A stretch of DNA of 64,000 nucleotides from Eopsaltria australis. Lineage: Eukaryota; Chordata; Aves; Passeriformes; Petroicidae. Position 1 is the stretch's first letter. Every line of letters begins with the position of its first letter. The position numbers and the translations under genes were made by a program. Location of the stretch: positions 812,001 through 876,000 of the forward strand of contig JAVTVJ010000667.1 of assembly GCA_034509425.1 (NCBI GenBank), given 5' to 3'. Under the pieces are notes generated by a model that did no database searches, was not told where the DNA came from, and saw nothing but the letters and a program-made list of their open reading frames with translations. Shown here one piece after another: positions 30,310 to 41,021 of the stretch.

Positions 30310-30847
30310 TTAGAATGTGCTGTTTAAAAGAAAACAAATATTTCATAACCTATTAAAAGCATTTCAAGACCTAATAATTAGAAGCTGAAAGTAGATCAAT
30401 TCCAACTGGAAATAAAATTCGTATTTTTTAAAACGTAAGTACATTTCAATGAAACAAATTACCAAATTGTGAAGAATTATTTTAAGAGATTTGTAATTCA
30501 AATGCAAGCTGCTAGCTTCTATACTAAAACATGCTAGGTGAAGTTTTAAGACATGCACTATTCCTTGATTCATACTAGATAAAGAGGAGTAGGTTCTCAT
30601 GACTTGCAAATCTAGTGCAGCAATATCCAAATCCAACTTCGAACTTTATCATAGTAGGATCATAACACAGGGAGTAAGAAAAAAAAAATGCTGCCCTTGC
30701 ATTTATGTCCAAAGCATACAAAACAGCAAAATACTGTTAGCAGACAGTTACTTATATCCCTTATTTAATTTTACTAATACAAAAGCGCACACACCTTCAC
30801 ATGTGGCTGTTTGGTTTTAACGGCTTACTTGCTACTTTCGTAAAAAA

Positions 30848-31015
30848 TACTTGTCTAAAGAAGGATGTAGCAGGGCTGAGCGCTCCGGACCTCGCAGGAG
30901 CTCCCGGGAACGCGCAGAGAAGCGCTGCATTTGCCACGTGTGTCCACCAGAGGACACCCTGCTGCCCGGCACTCCCGACTCTGGCTGCTCCCACGCAGGA
31001 AACGGTTCCAAACTG
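30848..31015. other. Isolated GC-rich, CpG-containing patch in hinderin intron 3
   Basis: About 170 bp with several CpG sites (gagcgctccgg, gggaacgcgcag, ccgactctgg) inside otherwise AT-rich sequence. Open frames exist on both strands: a plus-strand one covers 30801-31232 with 143 codons, and a minus-strand one covers 30797-30994. None resembles a known protein. It could be an intronic regulatory element, a minor promoter or an old GC-rich insertion. Confidence 0.45.
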
Positions 31016-32228
31016 GTTTTATCCACCAAAAATACCTGTGGATCGGCTATTCAGTTCTGCAGAGCTAGTGGTAAGCACGAAATACGAGCCCCAAGATAAA
31101 CGCAGCAATGAGAGCCATGCTGTTCTCTCCAGGATTTTGGCACGTTTCAGTATTTCCATTCCATCAGAAGGAGTTCCAGTTTATACTTTTACAAACCTCC
31201 CCCAAGTGCAGGCAGTGCTTAACATCCGATAAAATAATGCCCCACCAGATACCCTGCAGTTTGGCCAAGTCAACACAATAGTGCACAAAAGAATACAAAG
31301 CCAACACTGGGCTTCCCTCATTATCAGTAAGAGCAGCTGATCTACACACACCAGAGAGGAAGTGACCCCTTTCCTTCTTAGCGAATTGCCTCTAAAACAG
31401 CATCTTAAAAACAATTAAAGAATAATGTCCACTACAAAGAGAGGTGATGTTTTCATACAGACTCATGTTATACTTGCCTCACCCTTCATTTTAACTTCAA
31501 CGTATTCTTCTCAGGGGCCACGGGAAAGGAATTTCACAAGGCAAATTTAAGCACTTTTCAAGGGGCATTTGATTTCTCAGTTTTCTTCCCAAACATGTCA
31601 CTTACAAATGAAGAGAGAATGTCTAACTTAACTGAATTCAAGTAAACGTATTGTTGAAGGAATTTCACTTCCCATGCTAAAAATGTGTGACTTTTTTTTT
31701 TAGCAGACAGATGATGGAACTTCTTTAAGAAAAAGGAAAAGTTACAGTTCTCAAAGAGAATGAAGCTTGATCACATCAGTGAAGGAGATTTTAGCAGAAA
31801 ATTAGTTAGTCTCTGAAACTACTACCCAATGTACACACTGTCAGACAAACCTCCGAGGGTTGAAGAGGAAAATCAGTCTTTTCAATCCCCCACATGGATG
31901 CATAGATGGTACACAAGAAATTCTCAGAGGCAGACTTGTACCTTAACACATGTCAAAATGAAGCTGTGAAATAATGCAGAGCAACAGCTCCACCATCAAA
32001 AGAAGACAACAAAGGAGGTAGAGGCCAAGACCATTTTGTCTCTTTTTCCCAGATTTCTGTCCTTTCTACACAGTTCATGACAGAACACAGTTTTGGAACT
32101 CAGTACTGGGAAGATACTCTCCACACCTTGGAAAGTGACAATCTGCATGACAAAATCATACAGAAACACAGAAGGGACCACAGGAGCTCATCTACTGCAG
32201 TCCAGAGCATTTCACTCAGAACTACATC

Positions 32229-32355
32229 CAAGCCAGGCTGGATGAGACTCTGAGCAGCCTGCGCTAGGTGGAAGGAGTCCCTGCCCACGGCAGGGAGGGT
32301 GGACTGAATGATCTTTAGGGTCCCACTCAACCCAAACCATTCTATGATTCTGTGC
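32229..32355 (+). mobile_element. CR1 LINE 3' tail
   Basis: Ccaggctggatgagactctg, agcagcctg, gatctttagggtccc and ccattctatgattctgtg match the plus-sense CR1 3' end including the terminal octamer-like repeat (attctatg). It lies in hinderin intron 3, antisense to the gene. Confidence 0.92.
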
Positions 32356-34035
32356 CACAGTAAAGCCATGAGCTCCCCTCAGACATGCACACAACACCTT
32401 TCAGAAAGTGAGTTGTGTTGTTGATGTAAATTCCAGGCAAAAGAAGTTCTTCTTCAATAACGAGTAAAAACATTTGTTCTGTTTGTTTCAAGTAATTCAG
32501 AGCTTATCTTCACAGGACAAAGTTTCCGTAAGAATTTGGCAAGGTAAGCGAAAAACAGAAGGTTTAAAAAGACAAAAAGGAAACAGCTTTGAACACATTT
32601 TGTTGTCAATAATATAAAAGCACAAGTCACCAATTAAGATTTCACATATCAGGCAGCATATTTTTTTAAAAGTACACCAAAACCCATTTATACAATGGCT
32701 TTCACAAAAAAAGGAGTAAAAACTCTCTAGACAACAAGTAATGCAATCAATGCACCATTCAACAAAACAGATTTTAATGTGACATATGAAGGCATCTGTG
32801 AGGCAGCAGGCTTGTAGATACTTATGAAGAGATGCTTCTACATAAAGACTCTGCATAATGGGGGCTATTTGTGGAATTTATCTGCATGCCACTTAACAGC
32901 ATCATCTGCAAAGCAGAGGTACATACCAGCCTCTAAAAGCAAGTACTGATAAACAGCAAAAGGGAAATAGACAAGTCCAGGAAAAGCCCTAAAAATGAAT
33001 ACTAGTTTAATAACTAGTTGTGTGTCATGCTGAAGGACTCGAAGGGCAATGACACTGTCAAAGCCACGAGAATTGAGTAACCTGTCTTCACATCAGAGTT
33101 TTGAACCTACACGTGTGGCACACAGCAGTTACTCAGCACACAGAAGGCAGGGAGGGACATCTTGGATGAAGAACAAGATTTAACTGCATGATAATAAAAC
33201 AGCAGTGCAGAAGCAGTCAAAGGTTTTAGATCCTGCCTGCAAGTGGGAAGATGCTAAAGCCCAGTGATTTACAGGCTGGCCCAAGATGACTGCTAGGCAA
33301 GAGACTCAACAGTATTCAAATGACTTACACAGTCATTGTACTACACAAACCATGTTAGAAAAATGGCATCTCTCAACAGATTTCTGAACATCACAGCAGC
33401 TATCACAATACAGAACAACCTTCCAAAGGAAACCCCATTGCTTTGAAATTTCTCATGCAAGAAACTGTAGGAAAAACATCACCTAGTCTCACAGGAGGAG
33501 ACCACACAATTCAAAGCAGCTGACATCAACTGACAAAGCTACTCCTACTACTCAAATGCATTCTGAACTTTTCCTATCAAAAACAAAAAGTGATTTTACT
33601 ATTCTAATATGAGCAGACACAGCAAAAAGGTCCCTAAAATGAGTTTTTACTAGTGTTATTTCTAAATTAGATTACAAGAGCAATCAAAATTGATATATTG
33701 AACACAACCTCTTGCATGTTTAGCTAGTAAAGTATAGGTTAGGCATACCCCGGGCTACATGCACTGTCTTTGTACAAATACACACATAGAAATATAAATA
33801 ACCTGTTTTATACAGCCCCACTTTCACACCACTTACATTAATGAGCACATTCTGCCTTTGTTCTCTTTAGGTGATAACTTCTGCTAGAAAGCCACCTAGT
33901 AAAGGGGGCAAAAAGTATGAGACTGTAAAAATAACAGTACTCTAAAACTTTTTAAATGTTTTCAATCTAAGAATTTTCAGCTGTTTTTTCTACTATGTGC
34001 ACTCTTAAGAGCAAGAAAAATTTGTCTTTACTGAC

Positions 34036-34175
34036 CTGTGGCCCTGTCAGACCTCCTGTACCTCTATCAGGATCCATGGAAACAGAAGCAACAGCTACAG
34101 GCACCTTCAGTTCAGTTTGAACTGTTTTATATTTTGGCAAACACCTTCTTCTTAAATTTCCTTTTGTAGACACTT
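34036..34175 (-). CDS. KIAA1328: Hinderin coding exon 3
   Basis: The exon is 140 bp with acceptor ttttacag and donor gtcagt after CCACAG. It enters in phase 1 and leaves in phase 0, encoding residues 40-86. The sequence starts VSTKGNLRRRC and contains ASVSMDPDRGTGG. These align with human ISAEGNVRSRH and ASISMESLKGTGD, so similarity is moderate: basic residues near the start and a Ser/Gly-rich end. This part is probably disordered. No known domain is visible. The reading frame is open across the whole exon and continues into the intron for a further stretch, so the donor rather than a stop codon defines the end. Confidence 0.85.
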
Positions 34176-35858
34176 CTGTAAAAGAAAGACAAGCAGAATA
34201 TACAGATTAAAAAGTGAAAAGGGGCCCTTCTCTTGCCATGTATAACCAGACTTCCACAAAGGCAACCTTGCCTCAGCAGCTCTTTTTTTGAAAAGAATGA
34301 GCACCTCAGGAATATGTCTGCAGTTCCCCCCAGCTTCTCACTCCATTTAAAATTTCATTAAGATGAATACATCAGCAGAAAAAGAGGTGCATGGCACTGA
34401 AGCACACCCAGCCACAATGAACATTTTGTAAATTCTGAAATGCACATTATGTCTTCAGACTGAGGTTCAACGCAAAAAAACTGCGTTTGATTAAGATGCG
34501 AAAGCATAAAATTGAGCTTCTGCTTTGATACCCAAAGACAGTAAGGAACCAAGCAGCAGTAAAGCCTTTAAAAGCACCACTCATATAATAAAACACCACC
34601 TTTTCTGTTACACAGCCAACCTACTGGTGCTCGGTCTGTTTGCTCCTTTCAGGACCAGGCATATGAGTGAAGCAACACTGCAGAGCACACTCCACAGATC
34701 ATTTGTCAAACACTTCCTGCCATAATTAGAATTAGATCACCACTACAAACGGTAAGAACATGAAAGCACTGAAAATCCTGATGCTGCAATTATAAAGAGC
34801 CAACACTGACACTAACACTAAAACCTCCCAGGGCCAGATTAAAGCCCATAGCTTCTTGGTACTGCCTCAAGGTTTAATTTTTGACTGTTCTGAGTGCAAA
34901 AATTTTGAACAAAAAATACGAACTTCATACTAGCAGATTAATTACATTTATGTGGGTAATTAATTTCAGAAGTATACCAGCAATTCAAGTGAAAGAACTA
35001 AATTATAAATGGTAGTATCTCCATGCTCATACATAAGCAAAAACAATGTTGCTAAAATTCTTTTCCACAGTGGCAGAAAGCTTCCCAGAGTGAATCAATT
35101 TCCATCATTTAGGATCACTGCTTTCTTCCAGAGCACAGAGAAAAACAATCCAGCATCACCTGGCTTAAAAATCTCTGCATGTGTTGTAGTTCAACAGAGA
35201 TGTTTGGCCAGTAGTTTTGAAGGGTAAACTATGCCAACCCAAACCCAAAGAGTACAATTCCTCAATTCCTCAAAACTTATAACTGCTGGATGACACACAC
35301 ACAATTTCAGTCTACAGTTAACCATCCCCAGATATGTTTCCAGGACCTTGTGTCACTTTAAGAGCTGTGTTTGAAAACAATTAAGAGAACTCTGAAGGGA
35401 ACTAAGAACATTCATCTTTTCCCCAGCGATGTACACAAGTATGCACTCAGTAAATCAAGGTCAAAAGAACTAATAAAAAAAGAGTAATTGCTTTATCTGT
35501 GCACAATGAATCTTCATTTCAATTGATACCTTCAAAATTTACAAAAGACCTAACACCTCTAATGCTTCAACATTCCTTGGAGACCACATTAAAAATTCAG
35601 CTTGCCTTATAAATTGGATAAAGCCAAGCTGTACCTGCAACAGAAACAACTCCCCTGGAACTATTCATCTTATACAGTATGCTTATCTAAGCAGCAGAGC
35701 ATAAATCCTCTGCTATAATCATATATGTTCCATTACAACTTATGATGACTCTCTACCTTATACACACTTATGTACACAAACCACATACCTGGAAAGACAT
35801 TGCAAACTTTATCATCCACAGGAAAAAACATTTGTTTATGTCTGTTAGAAGGTCATAC
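34176..35858 (-). other. Hinderin intron 2
   Basis: An intron of about 1.7 kb between exons 3 and 2, with donor gtatga and acceptor ttttacag. I see no repeats or other features in it. Confidence 0.65.
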
Positions 35859-35904
35859 CTGAAACAGATACCAGTGGATCTTCTCCATCAGAAGCTGCAT
35901 GTGG
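35859..35904 (-). CDS. KIAA1328: Hinderin coding exon 2 (46 bp microexon-like)
   Basis: This 46-bp exon encodes residues 25-39 plus the first base of a Glu codon. Its core, SDGEDPLVSVSE, followed by VS from the next exon, aligns with the human stretch SDEEQSVVYVPG-IS as I recall it, and this is how the exon was found. The donor is gtatga after a TTTCAG exon end. The chosen acceptor is aacaaag after a pyrimidine-rich tract, which gives phase 0 in and joins exon 1 in frame. A second acceptor ending in gcag, ten bases further in (exon from 35894), would also be in frame with a phase-1 exon 1. The end phase (1) fits exon 3 exactly. Confidence 0.6.
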
Positions 35905-36723
35905 CTTTGTTAAAGGAAATAAAAAGAGAGCAAGCTTGTCTCTTTAAACAGGACTGTAAAAAGGTGTATTTCGTCCCTTAATCTTCCACAGTTGTTGACA
36001 AGAAACAGTCAACACTTTGGGAGCAAGAAAAGTGAGGAAAACTCAGGAAAAAAAAAATCACCTCAGAGATTGCTAACACAAAAGACCTTACTCCTTCACT
36101 GTGCATTAACTTTCATCCTGTAAAGATTATTTTAAAGGTCACCTTTGCAAAAGATCCCAGGGACCAGCCCCAGTTATAAGAGCAATTACTAAGATAATGA
36201 ACTAATACTATTTATTTAAATTTAAAAAGTTTATGGTTGTATAGGGAACATCATGACGTGTAAGGAAAGAAAATTCTGAGTGTTTATTGATATTCCAATA
36301 AAATCCATTTTGGGCAACACATTCTAAGAAACATAAATGTGGCTAAATGCAAAAGGTTTCAAAGGAAGCCGGTCAGTCTCATCTGATCATCACATGATGA
36401 GTTATACATAAAAGCCTGAGGACTGATTTTCTTTAATAAGTTTCAAGAACTTTCAAGTATCCCAGAGGTTTAACTATAAAATTACTTGACAGCACAAAAC
36501 ACTTAAAAATCAGAAACAACAGAACACCATATTTTTTGTGCTATCAGCAGTGACTGTGACTGTTCGCACTCACTGAACTTGAATCCCTGTCTCCTAGAAG
36601 CCACTAAAAATAGGACCCAATATAATTCAGGGAAGGGTGTAAATCGTTCTGTCCTCCTTAAGGCAGCAGTTTCATTTAGCTGAACATAAAGATTGTTATT
36701 CCCACACAAATAACTAACATGCT

Positions 36724-37278
36724 TGTTGTGGCTTAACCCCAGCCAGCAACTCAGTTCCACACAGCCACTCCCTGTCCACCTCACTGCCTCAAGCAGGGAG
36801 GAAAATCAGAGAGAAACAGTAAACCTTGTGGGTAGAGATAAGAAAAGCTTAATAACTGAAACAAAATAAAATAAAATAGGATAGTAATACTAATTGCAAC
36901 GTAAAAGGAGGAAGTAGAAAGAATTAAAATCCAAAAGAAACAAGTGATGCACAGTACAATTGCTCACTGACCAATGCCCAACCCTTCCCCCGGCAGGAAC
37001 TGGCAGCTCCCAGCCAACACTCCCCACTTCATGTACTGGACATGATGTTCTGTGATGGAATCTCCCTTTGGCCAGTTCGAGTCAGCTGTCCTGGACAAGA
37101 TGTGCATCGGCTTGCTGGCAGAGCATGGGTCACTCAAGTCCATGTTTTTGGGTAAGCACTGCTGAGCAACATCCAAAACATCAGTGTGTTATCAGCATTA
37201 TCCTCATGCTGAATACAAAACACAGCATACCAAGTACAACAAAAAAAATTAACTCTATTCCAGCTGAAACCAGGGCCA
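36724..37278 (-). mobile_element. Solo LTR, avian ERVL type
   Basis: Read on the minus strand this stretch opens TGGCCCTGGTTTCAGCTGGA, contains GATAACACACTGATGTTTTGG, GACAGCTGACTCGAACTGGC and a GATGCA-type segment, and ends GGTTAAGCCACAACA. These are landmarks of a very common avian ERVL LTR, starting TG and ending CA. Where that LTR normally has a TATA box, here there is a decayed sequence (cagtacatgaa). No retroviral gene flanks it on either side and no clear target-site duplication was seen, so it is an old solo LTR. It lies in hinderin intron 1, in the same sense as the gene. Confidence 0.85.
36872..36888 (+). repeat. Short (AAAAT)n stretch inside the LTR
   Basis: Repeats of aaaat/aaaata (aaataaaataaaatagg) within the ERVL-type LTR. 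This region is normally A-rich and variable in the family. Confidence 0.7.
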
Positions 37279-39164
37279 TACTAAAGCAGAAAACAAAACC
37301 ACATGGCTCAAAATTTTCCTCCACTATCTTTTGTTTATATCCCTTTACTTTCTTCAACCTTCTATGGTTGGCCAATTAACTTAATTATCTAATTTCTGTA
37401 CTCTTAACAGATAAATGTATTTAAGGTTTTGCAGCTGCATTCATACAATCAAGTAAAAGTGTGAAAATATTTCAGTGACCCTACACAAACTCTTGCCTTA
37501 ACCAAAATTTGATCCTGATAGCACCATCTCAAAAACTTAATTTAGTAGATTACCACTTAGTGGTGAAAATTAGGAAAAATGTAAGAGCTTCCCCCTGTGG
37601 AAAGCAACTTCAATCAACACCCACTGTCCATCACACAAGTGGTACTTGTCACACTGGAAGCGCTTGATCGCAGGCTCACTTATGATCTTGTTGATGCACT
37701 TCACTACTTGCAAACAATTATCACTCATCAGCCTCACACCAGTTTAGAAACACATTCAGTGAGGACTTCTCTATCTACAAAGCCTGAGAGCATTTCTGTT
37801 CTCACTTGTAAGCTGCAGCCTGCCATCTCCAGCTGCCAGCACGCACTGTAGGGGCATAGCACAAACCGGGCAAGGAGGCTGAACAAACTCTCCGAGGGAG
37901 GCACTGTGCGTACCCTCTCTTCAAAAAGCACCAAGGTGGATCACAACTCTGAGCCTGGATCATAGCCCAGCCCAAACAGCTGTGTCAGCACAACCACAAT
38001 AGCAAACTGCAGGGTACTGTGAAGTGTATGTCCATCTCACACTGCTCCAGGAAACAACAAACTTCAGCACAGGCAGTTCCTACTCAATTGACATATGGTT
38101 AATGTGCGTGTCAACACGTGGCTATAGGAAATAAAAAGATTTGCCTAAACAACATCCTGCTTTTAGAGTGTGCCTCTGGTATTGCCAGCTGTTGTGGATA
38201 GATTCCTGGTAGCAGGATGCAAAGACGAATCAAAGCTGTCACTATTCCTCTCCCCAGCTACCATGACCACTCTCCTGGTGAAGCTTTGCAGCCCAGGGAA
38301 TTAGAACAACTCAAAGTTACAGCAGGCTACCTCAATCAGCTGGACTGGAAAGCACAGTGACTCAGAGGCTGACTCATAAGCAGGTCCAATGTCCTTGCCT
38401 CAGAGCAACAGATTGGGGACAGCACCAGCATCAACCTTTTAACATTAATCCACTGCCATGTACCTCTCAAGACTGCCAGTAAGGCAGATGTAGTATTATA
38501 AACCTTGAACCACCACAGCTAAAGTTCAGTGCAACAGCAGAGAGAGGCATCGAAGAAACTCAGCACCTGGGTACAGCTCACCTATACAACCTGCCTTGCT
38601 GTCCTGAGTCAGTTCAACAATTATGGACAGAACTTCAGTTTTCCGAACATATTAAACCAACCCACCAAATTCCCCACCCACTCCTCTTTTCTTGAAAGCA
38701 TGCACTACCATTATTTTTAAACTGTGCCATGTACTTTTCTAAGAATTTAAACTTTTCCAGGATCAGAGGTAACACTGCCAATCCACCAAAACACATAGAA
38801 TGGAAATGGTTGTCAGAAAGAACTTCATTCCTTGGATTATCATGATGCATGAGGCCACTGCTGGGCTCAAGCAATCGTATTTAGTCATGGGAAACAACCT
38901 GTTAACTGATAAAAATAGACTGTCAATGCAACTGCATCAGCACTTCCACAACTGAGCAGAGTAGTGACAGTGTGGCAACAAATCTGATATGTGGCCATGC
39001 ACCTTCATCCCATTCACAACACAGAAAAAGTTGTAGACAATCTTTTTTTCTTTACACACATAGGAAACTATAACGATGTGCTCCATAAACAGGCCATGGG
39101 ATGGTTGTCCCACTTCAACTGCACATTGTCCCAGTCGGTGTGCAGTCAAACACAAATAAAAGAG

Positions 39165-39181
39165 CACACACACACACACAC
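39165..39181 (+). repeat. Short (CA)8 repeat
   Basis: Eight CA units in hinderin intron 1. Confidence 0.95.
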
Positions 39182-39674
39182 TCTTCTTTCCAATCACTTC
39201 CAGTTCATGCTGAAATCCCACTCTCAGTCTGACTAACTGCAATGCCTCAAACCCCTCATAGTTGGAGCTAAATTGTCAGCTTCTAAATTTCCACCAGGCC
39301 AAACTGTCAGTTCCACCCCGGTGACTTCAAGTCGCTGAGCCTCCAACTCAGCCACACAAGCCCAAACACCAATGCCAGCTCTTGTTTCTCTGAACCACAC
39401 AAGCACATCTCTCCCTAACCAGGCTTGTACAGGCTGAGCTCCCAACACCACAGCCACCACCCACTCCGTGTCCAGCCCCACGTAGTCTCCCACAATGGCA
39501 GCCTGCAGGTCCTCTGTAGATGAAACCACCCCACCCTCACACTCATCCCTCACAGACAGAGCCCTCCAAGTCCCACACAGGCTCACCCAAAATGTTGTGC
39601 TTGTAGTCAAGCTTAAGTGCCAGACACAAAAGACACATCTCTTCCCTGCTCAGCCTCTAGCCTCAGCTTCAAAG

Positions 39675-40070
39675 AATCACAGAATCCATGATGGTGGAAA
39701 AGACCTGAGATCATCGAGACCGACCCCTGACCGGACGCCGTGTCAACCACTGAGTGCCAGGTTCAGTCCTTCCCTAAACACCTTCAGGGATGGTGAGTCC
39801 ATCACTTCCCTGGGCGGTCCATTCCAATCGCCCTTTGTGTGAACAAATTCTTCCAAATGTCCAACCTAAACCTCTCCTGGAGGAGCTTAAGACCGTGTCC
39901 TCTTGTCCTGTCACTTGTCACCTGGGAGAAGAGCCCGACCCCCAGCCGGCTACAACCAAGCTCCCGTCAGGCAGCTAAGAGTGCGATAGGGTCGCTCCTG
40001 AGCCTCCTTTTCTCCAGGCTATACAACCTCATTCTCTCTATTGATTCCCTTGAAAGTTCCCACAGCTGAA
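39675..40070 (-). mobile_element. CR1 LINE 3' fragment, minus sense
   Basis: It starts with aatcacagaatccatgatgg, the inverted CR1 end, followed by gacctgagatcatcgagacc, tggtgagtccatcacttccc, cctgtcacttgtcacctggg and cctccttttctccaggctat. It is about 400 bp and relatively intact. Its inner end lies about 320 bp from the hinderin exon 1 donor. Confidence 0.95.
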
Positions 40071-40389
40071 CGCAATTTCCCCATTTCTTATATATTTACT
40101 TGACCAGAGATTTCACAGCTGGGTCACACTGAAGAGGACTTACGACCCTCCCTTCTCTCCCAGGTCACTTTTGCTTTAAAATCCCGCGTACTCTCTACAC
40201 ACAGGCACATTTTCAATCCCTTTCCCCACGCCAGGGTCCCCCCACACTCGCCAGCGGAGCCCCCACATAGCCTGTGCCACGGCCAGAGAACCCCACCCGA
40301 CACAGCGCCGCATCGGCTCCACGCCAAACCCCCCGACAGGCCACCCCGCCCGCCCCTGGCGGCCCCTCCCGCCGCTGATCCCCTCACAC

Positions 40390-40461
40390 CGAGCGCCAGA
40401 CAAGGATACAGCCCCGGCCCCAGCGAGCACCTCCACCCGCACCGGCGGCCGCCGCCGCCAT
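40390..40461 (-). CDS. KIAA1328: Hinderin coding exon 1 (tentative)
   Basis: The proposed start is the minus-strand ATG at 40461, in an AAGATGGCGGC context typical of CpG-island genes with a YY1-type element at the start codon. It encodes 24 residues rich in Ala, Gly and Arg and ends in CVLWRS-like sequence (residues VWRS are the last four). It ends in phase 0 at a donor reading gtgtga. The sequence has little similarity to the human N-terminus beyond MA at the start and a Trp with nearby Ser/Arg before the acidic stretch. Other phase-1 donor-like sites exist inside this exon and could pair with a different acceptor of exon 2, so the exact end is uncertain. RNA reads across the junction would settle it. 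Confidence 0.5.
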
Positions 40462-40557
40462 CTTGAAACAGCCGCCACTCCCCGAATATCCCCGCCGCCC
40501 CCCCGGCTCTCGCCGCCCATTGGCTGCCTGCGGCGGAGGCACGCGGGTGGGCGTGGG

Positions 40558-40576
40558 GCATGCCGGGAAGCGTGGT
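40558..40576 (-). promoter_or_regulatory. ZNF143/THAP11-like motif, copy 1
   Basis: The plus strand reads GCATGCCGGGAAGCGTGGT, close to the inverted ZNF143/Staf consensus GCATGCTGGGAATTGTAGT. The core TGCNGGGAA and the final GTNGT agree. Such sites are common in short bidirectional CpG-island promoters. It faces the second copy 52 bp away. Confidence 0.6.
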
Positions 40577-40627
40577 CCTCTGAGCGCCGGCCGCCACCAT
40601 GGGCCTACCGGGGCATCGCTCGGAAGA

Positions 40628-40647
40628 ACTACTATTCCCAGCGTGCC
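40628..40647 (+). promoter_or_regulatory. ZNF143/THAP11-like motif, copy 2
   Basis: ACTACTATTCCCAGCGTGCC differs from the consensus ACTACAATTCCCAGAATGC at only a few positions and keeps the ACTAC and TTCCCAG cores. It lies about 80 bp upstream of the TPGS2 start codon, probably in or just upstream of the 5' UTR. Confidence 0.75.
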
Positions 40648-40728
40648 CCGCGGCTACGGAGCAGCAGGAAGGACAGAAAGGCATTGTTCTCTGCCGGGCT
40701 GGGCAGAGGCAGGAGGGTCCCGCGGAGG

Positions 40729-40801
40729 ATGGAGGAAAAACCCCCCACCGGCATCAAGCCCTACCTGGACAAGTTCACCCTGGGCGTCACAAGGATACTG
40801 G
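40729..40801 (+). CDS. TPGS2: TPGS2 coding exon 1
   Basis: Encodes residues 1-24 (MEEKPPTGIKPYLDKFTLGV, then TRIL) and one base of the next codon. The ATG lies in GGAGGATGG, with purine at -3 and G at +4. No other in-frame ATG was found upstream in the 130 bp checked. The donor is G|gtgagt. The start MEE and the segment LDKFTLGVTRIL parallel the human N-terminus. Confidence 0.95.
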
Positions 40802-41021
40802 GTGAGTGGCGTTGAGCTACAGCCCCACGGGGTGGGGGCAAGCCGCGGGCGGGGGGAGCCACCCGGTTGTTACGGCCCCTCCTGTGAATGGCGCGGCTGA
40901 GCAGCCTCTGCACACACACAGACACATCCTTGTTTCTGGGAGCAACGGCAGGAATCCCGAACCTCTCGACTTAAGAGTTCCATAAACATCAGAGAAGGAG
41001 AAGGTGGTGTTTTGTGCAAAA

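Larger units (their letters stand above)
35905..40389 (-). other. Hinderin intron 1
   Basis: An intron of about 4.5 kb between the first two coding exons. It carries a solo ERVL-type LTR at 36.72-37.28 kb, a short CA repeat at 39.17 kb, a 125-codon minus-strand open frame at 39233-39610 of unknown meaning, and a CR1 copy at 39.68-40.07 kb close to the promoter. The stretch 37.3-39.2 kb holds nothing I recognise. Confidence 0.6.
40599..40805 (+). other. Out-of-frame upstream ATG with perfect Kozak context
   Basis: GCCGCCACCATGG is the full vertebrate start consensus, located 130 bp upstream of the TPGS2 ATG in a different frame. On genomic DNA it is open for 68 codons, with its stop just past the exon 1 donor. 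In spliced mRNA it would run into exon 2 and stop there at a TGA, overlapping the TPGS2 start. It would repress TPGS2 only in transcripts that start upstream of it. I see no sign that it encodes a known protein. Confidence 0.4.
40200..40880. promoter_or_regulatory. CpG-island bidirectional promoter of KIAA1328 and TPGS2
   Basis: This is the only long GC- and CpG-rich stretch in the window, standing out sharply from the AT-rich introns. The two translation starts point away from each other and are 267 bp apart (40461 minus, 40729 plus), so transcription of both genes must start inside or next to this interval. There is no TATA box. Visible elements are an inverted CCAAT box (attgg near 40519), a YY1-like AAGATGGCGGC around the minus-strand start, and two ZNF143/THAP11-like motifs. 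The exact start sites cannot be read from sequence. Confidence 0.9.

Noticed and set aside
36724..37278. A full endogenous provirus around the LTR
   Set aside because: No gag, pol or env-like sequence and no second LTR flank it.
40124..40684. 186-codon minus-strand frame over the CpG island
   Set aside because: Long open frames are expected in GC-rich sequence; its frame does not agree with the downstream hinderin exons and its composition is GC-driven.
40463..40900. 145-codon plus-strand frame over the CpG island
   Set aside because: It is a third-frame shadow of TPGS2 exon 1 and runs on into the intron past a good donor.
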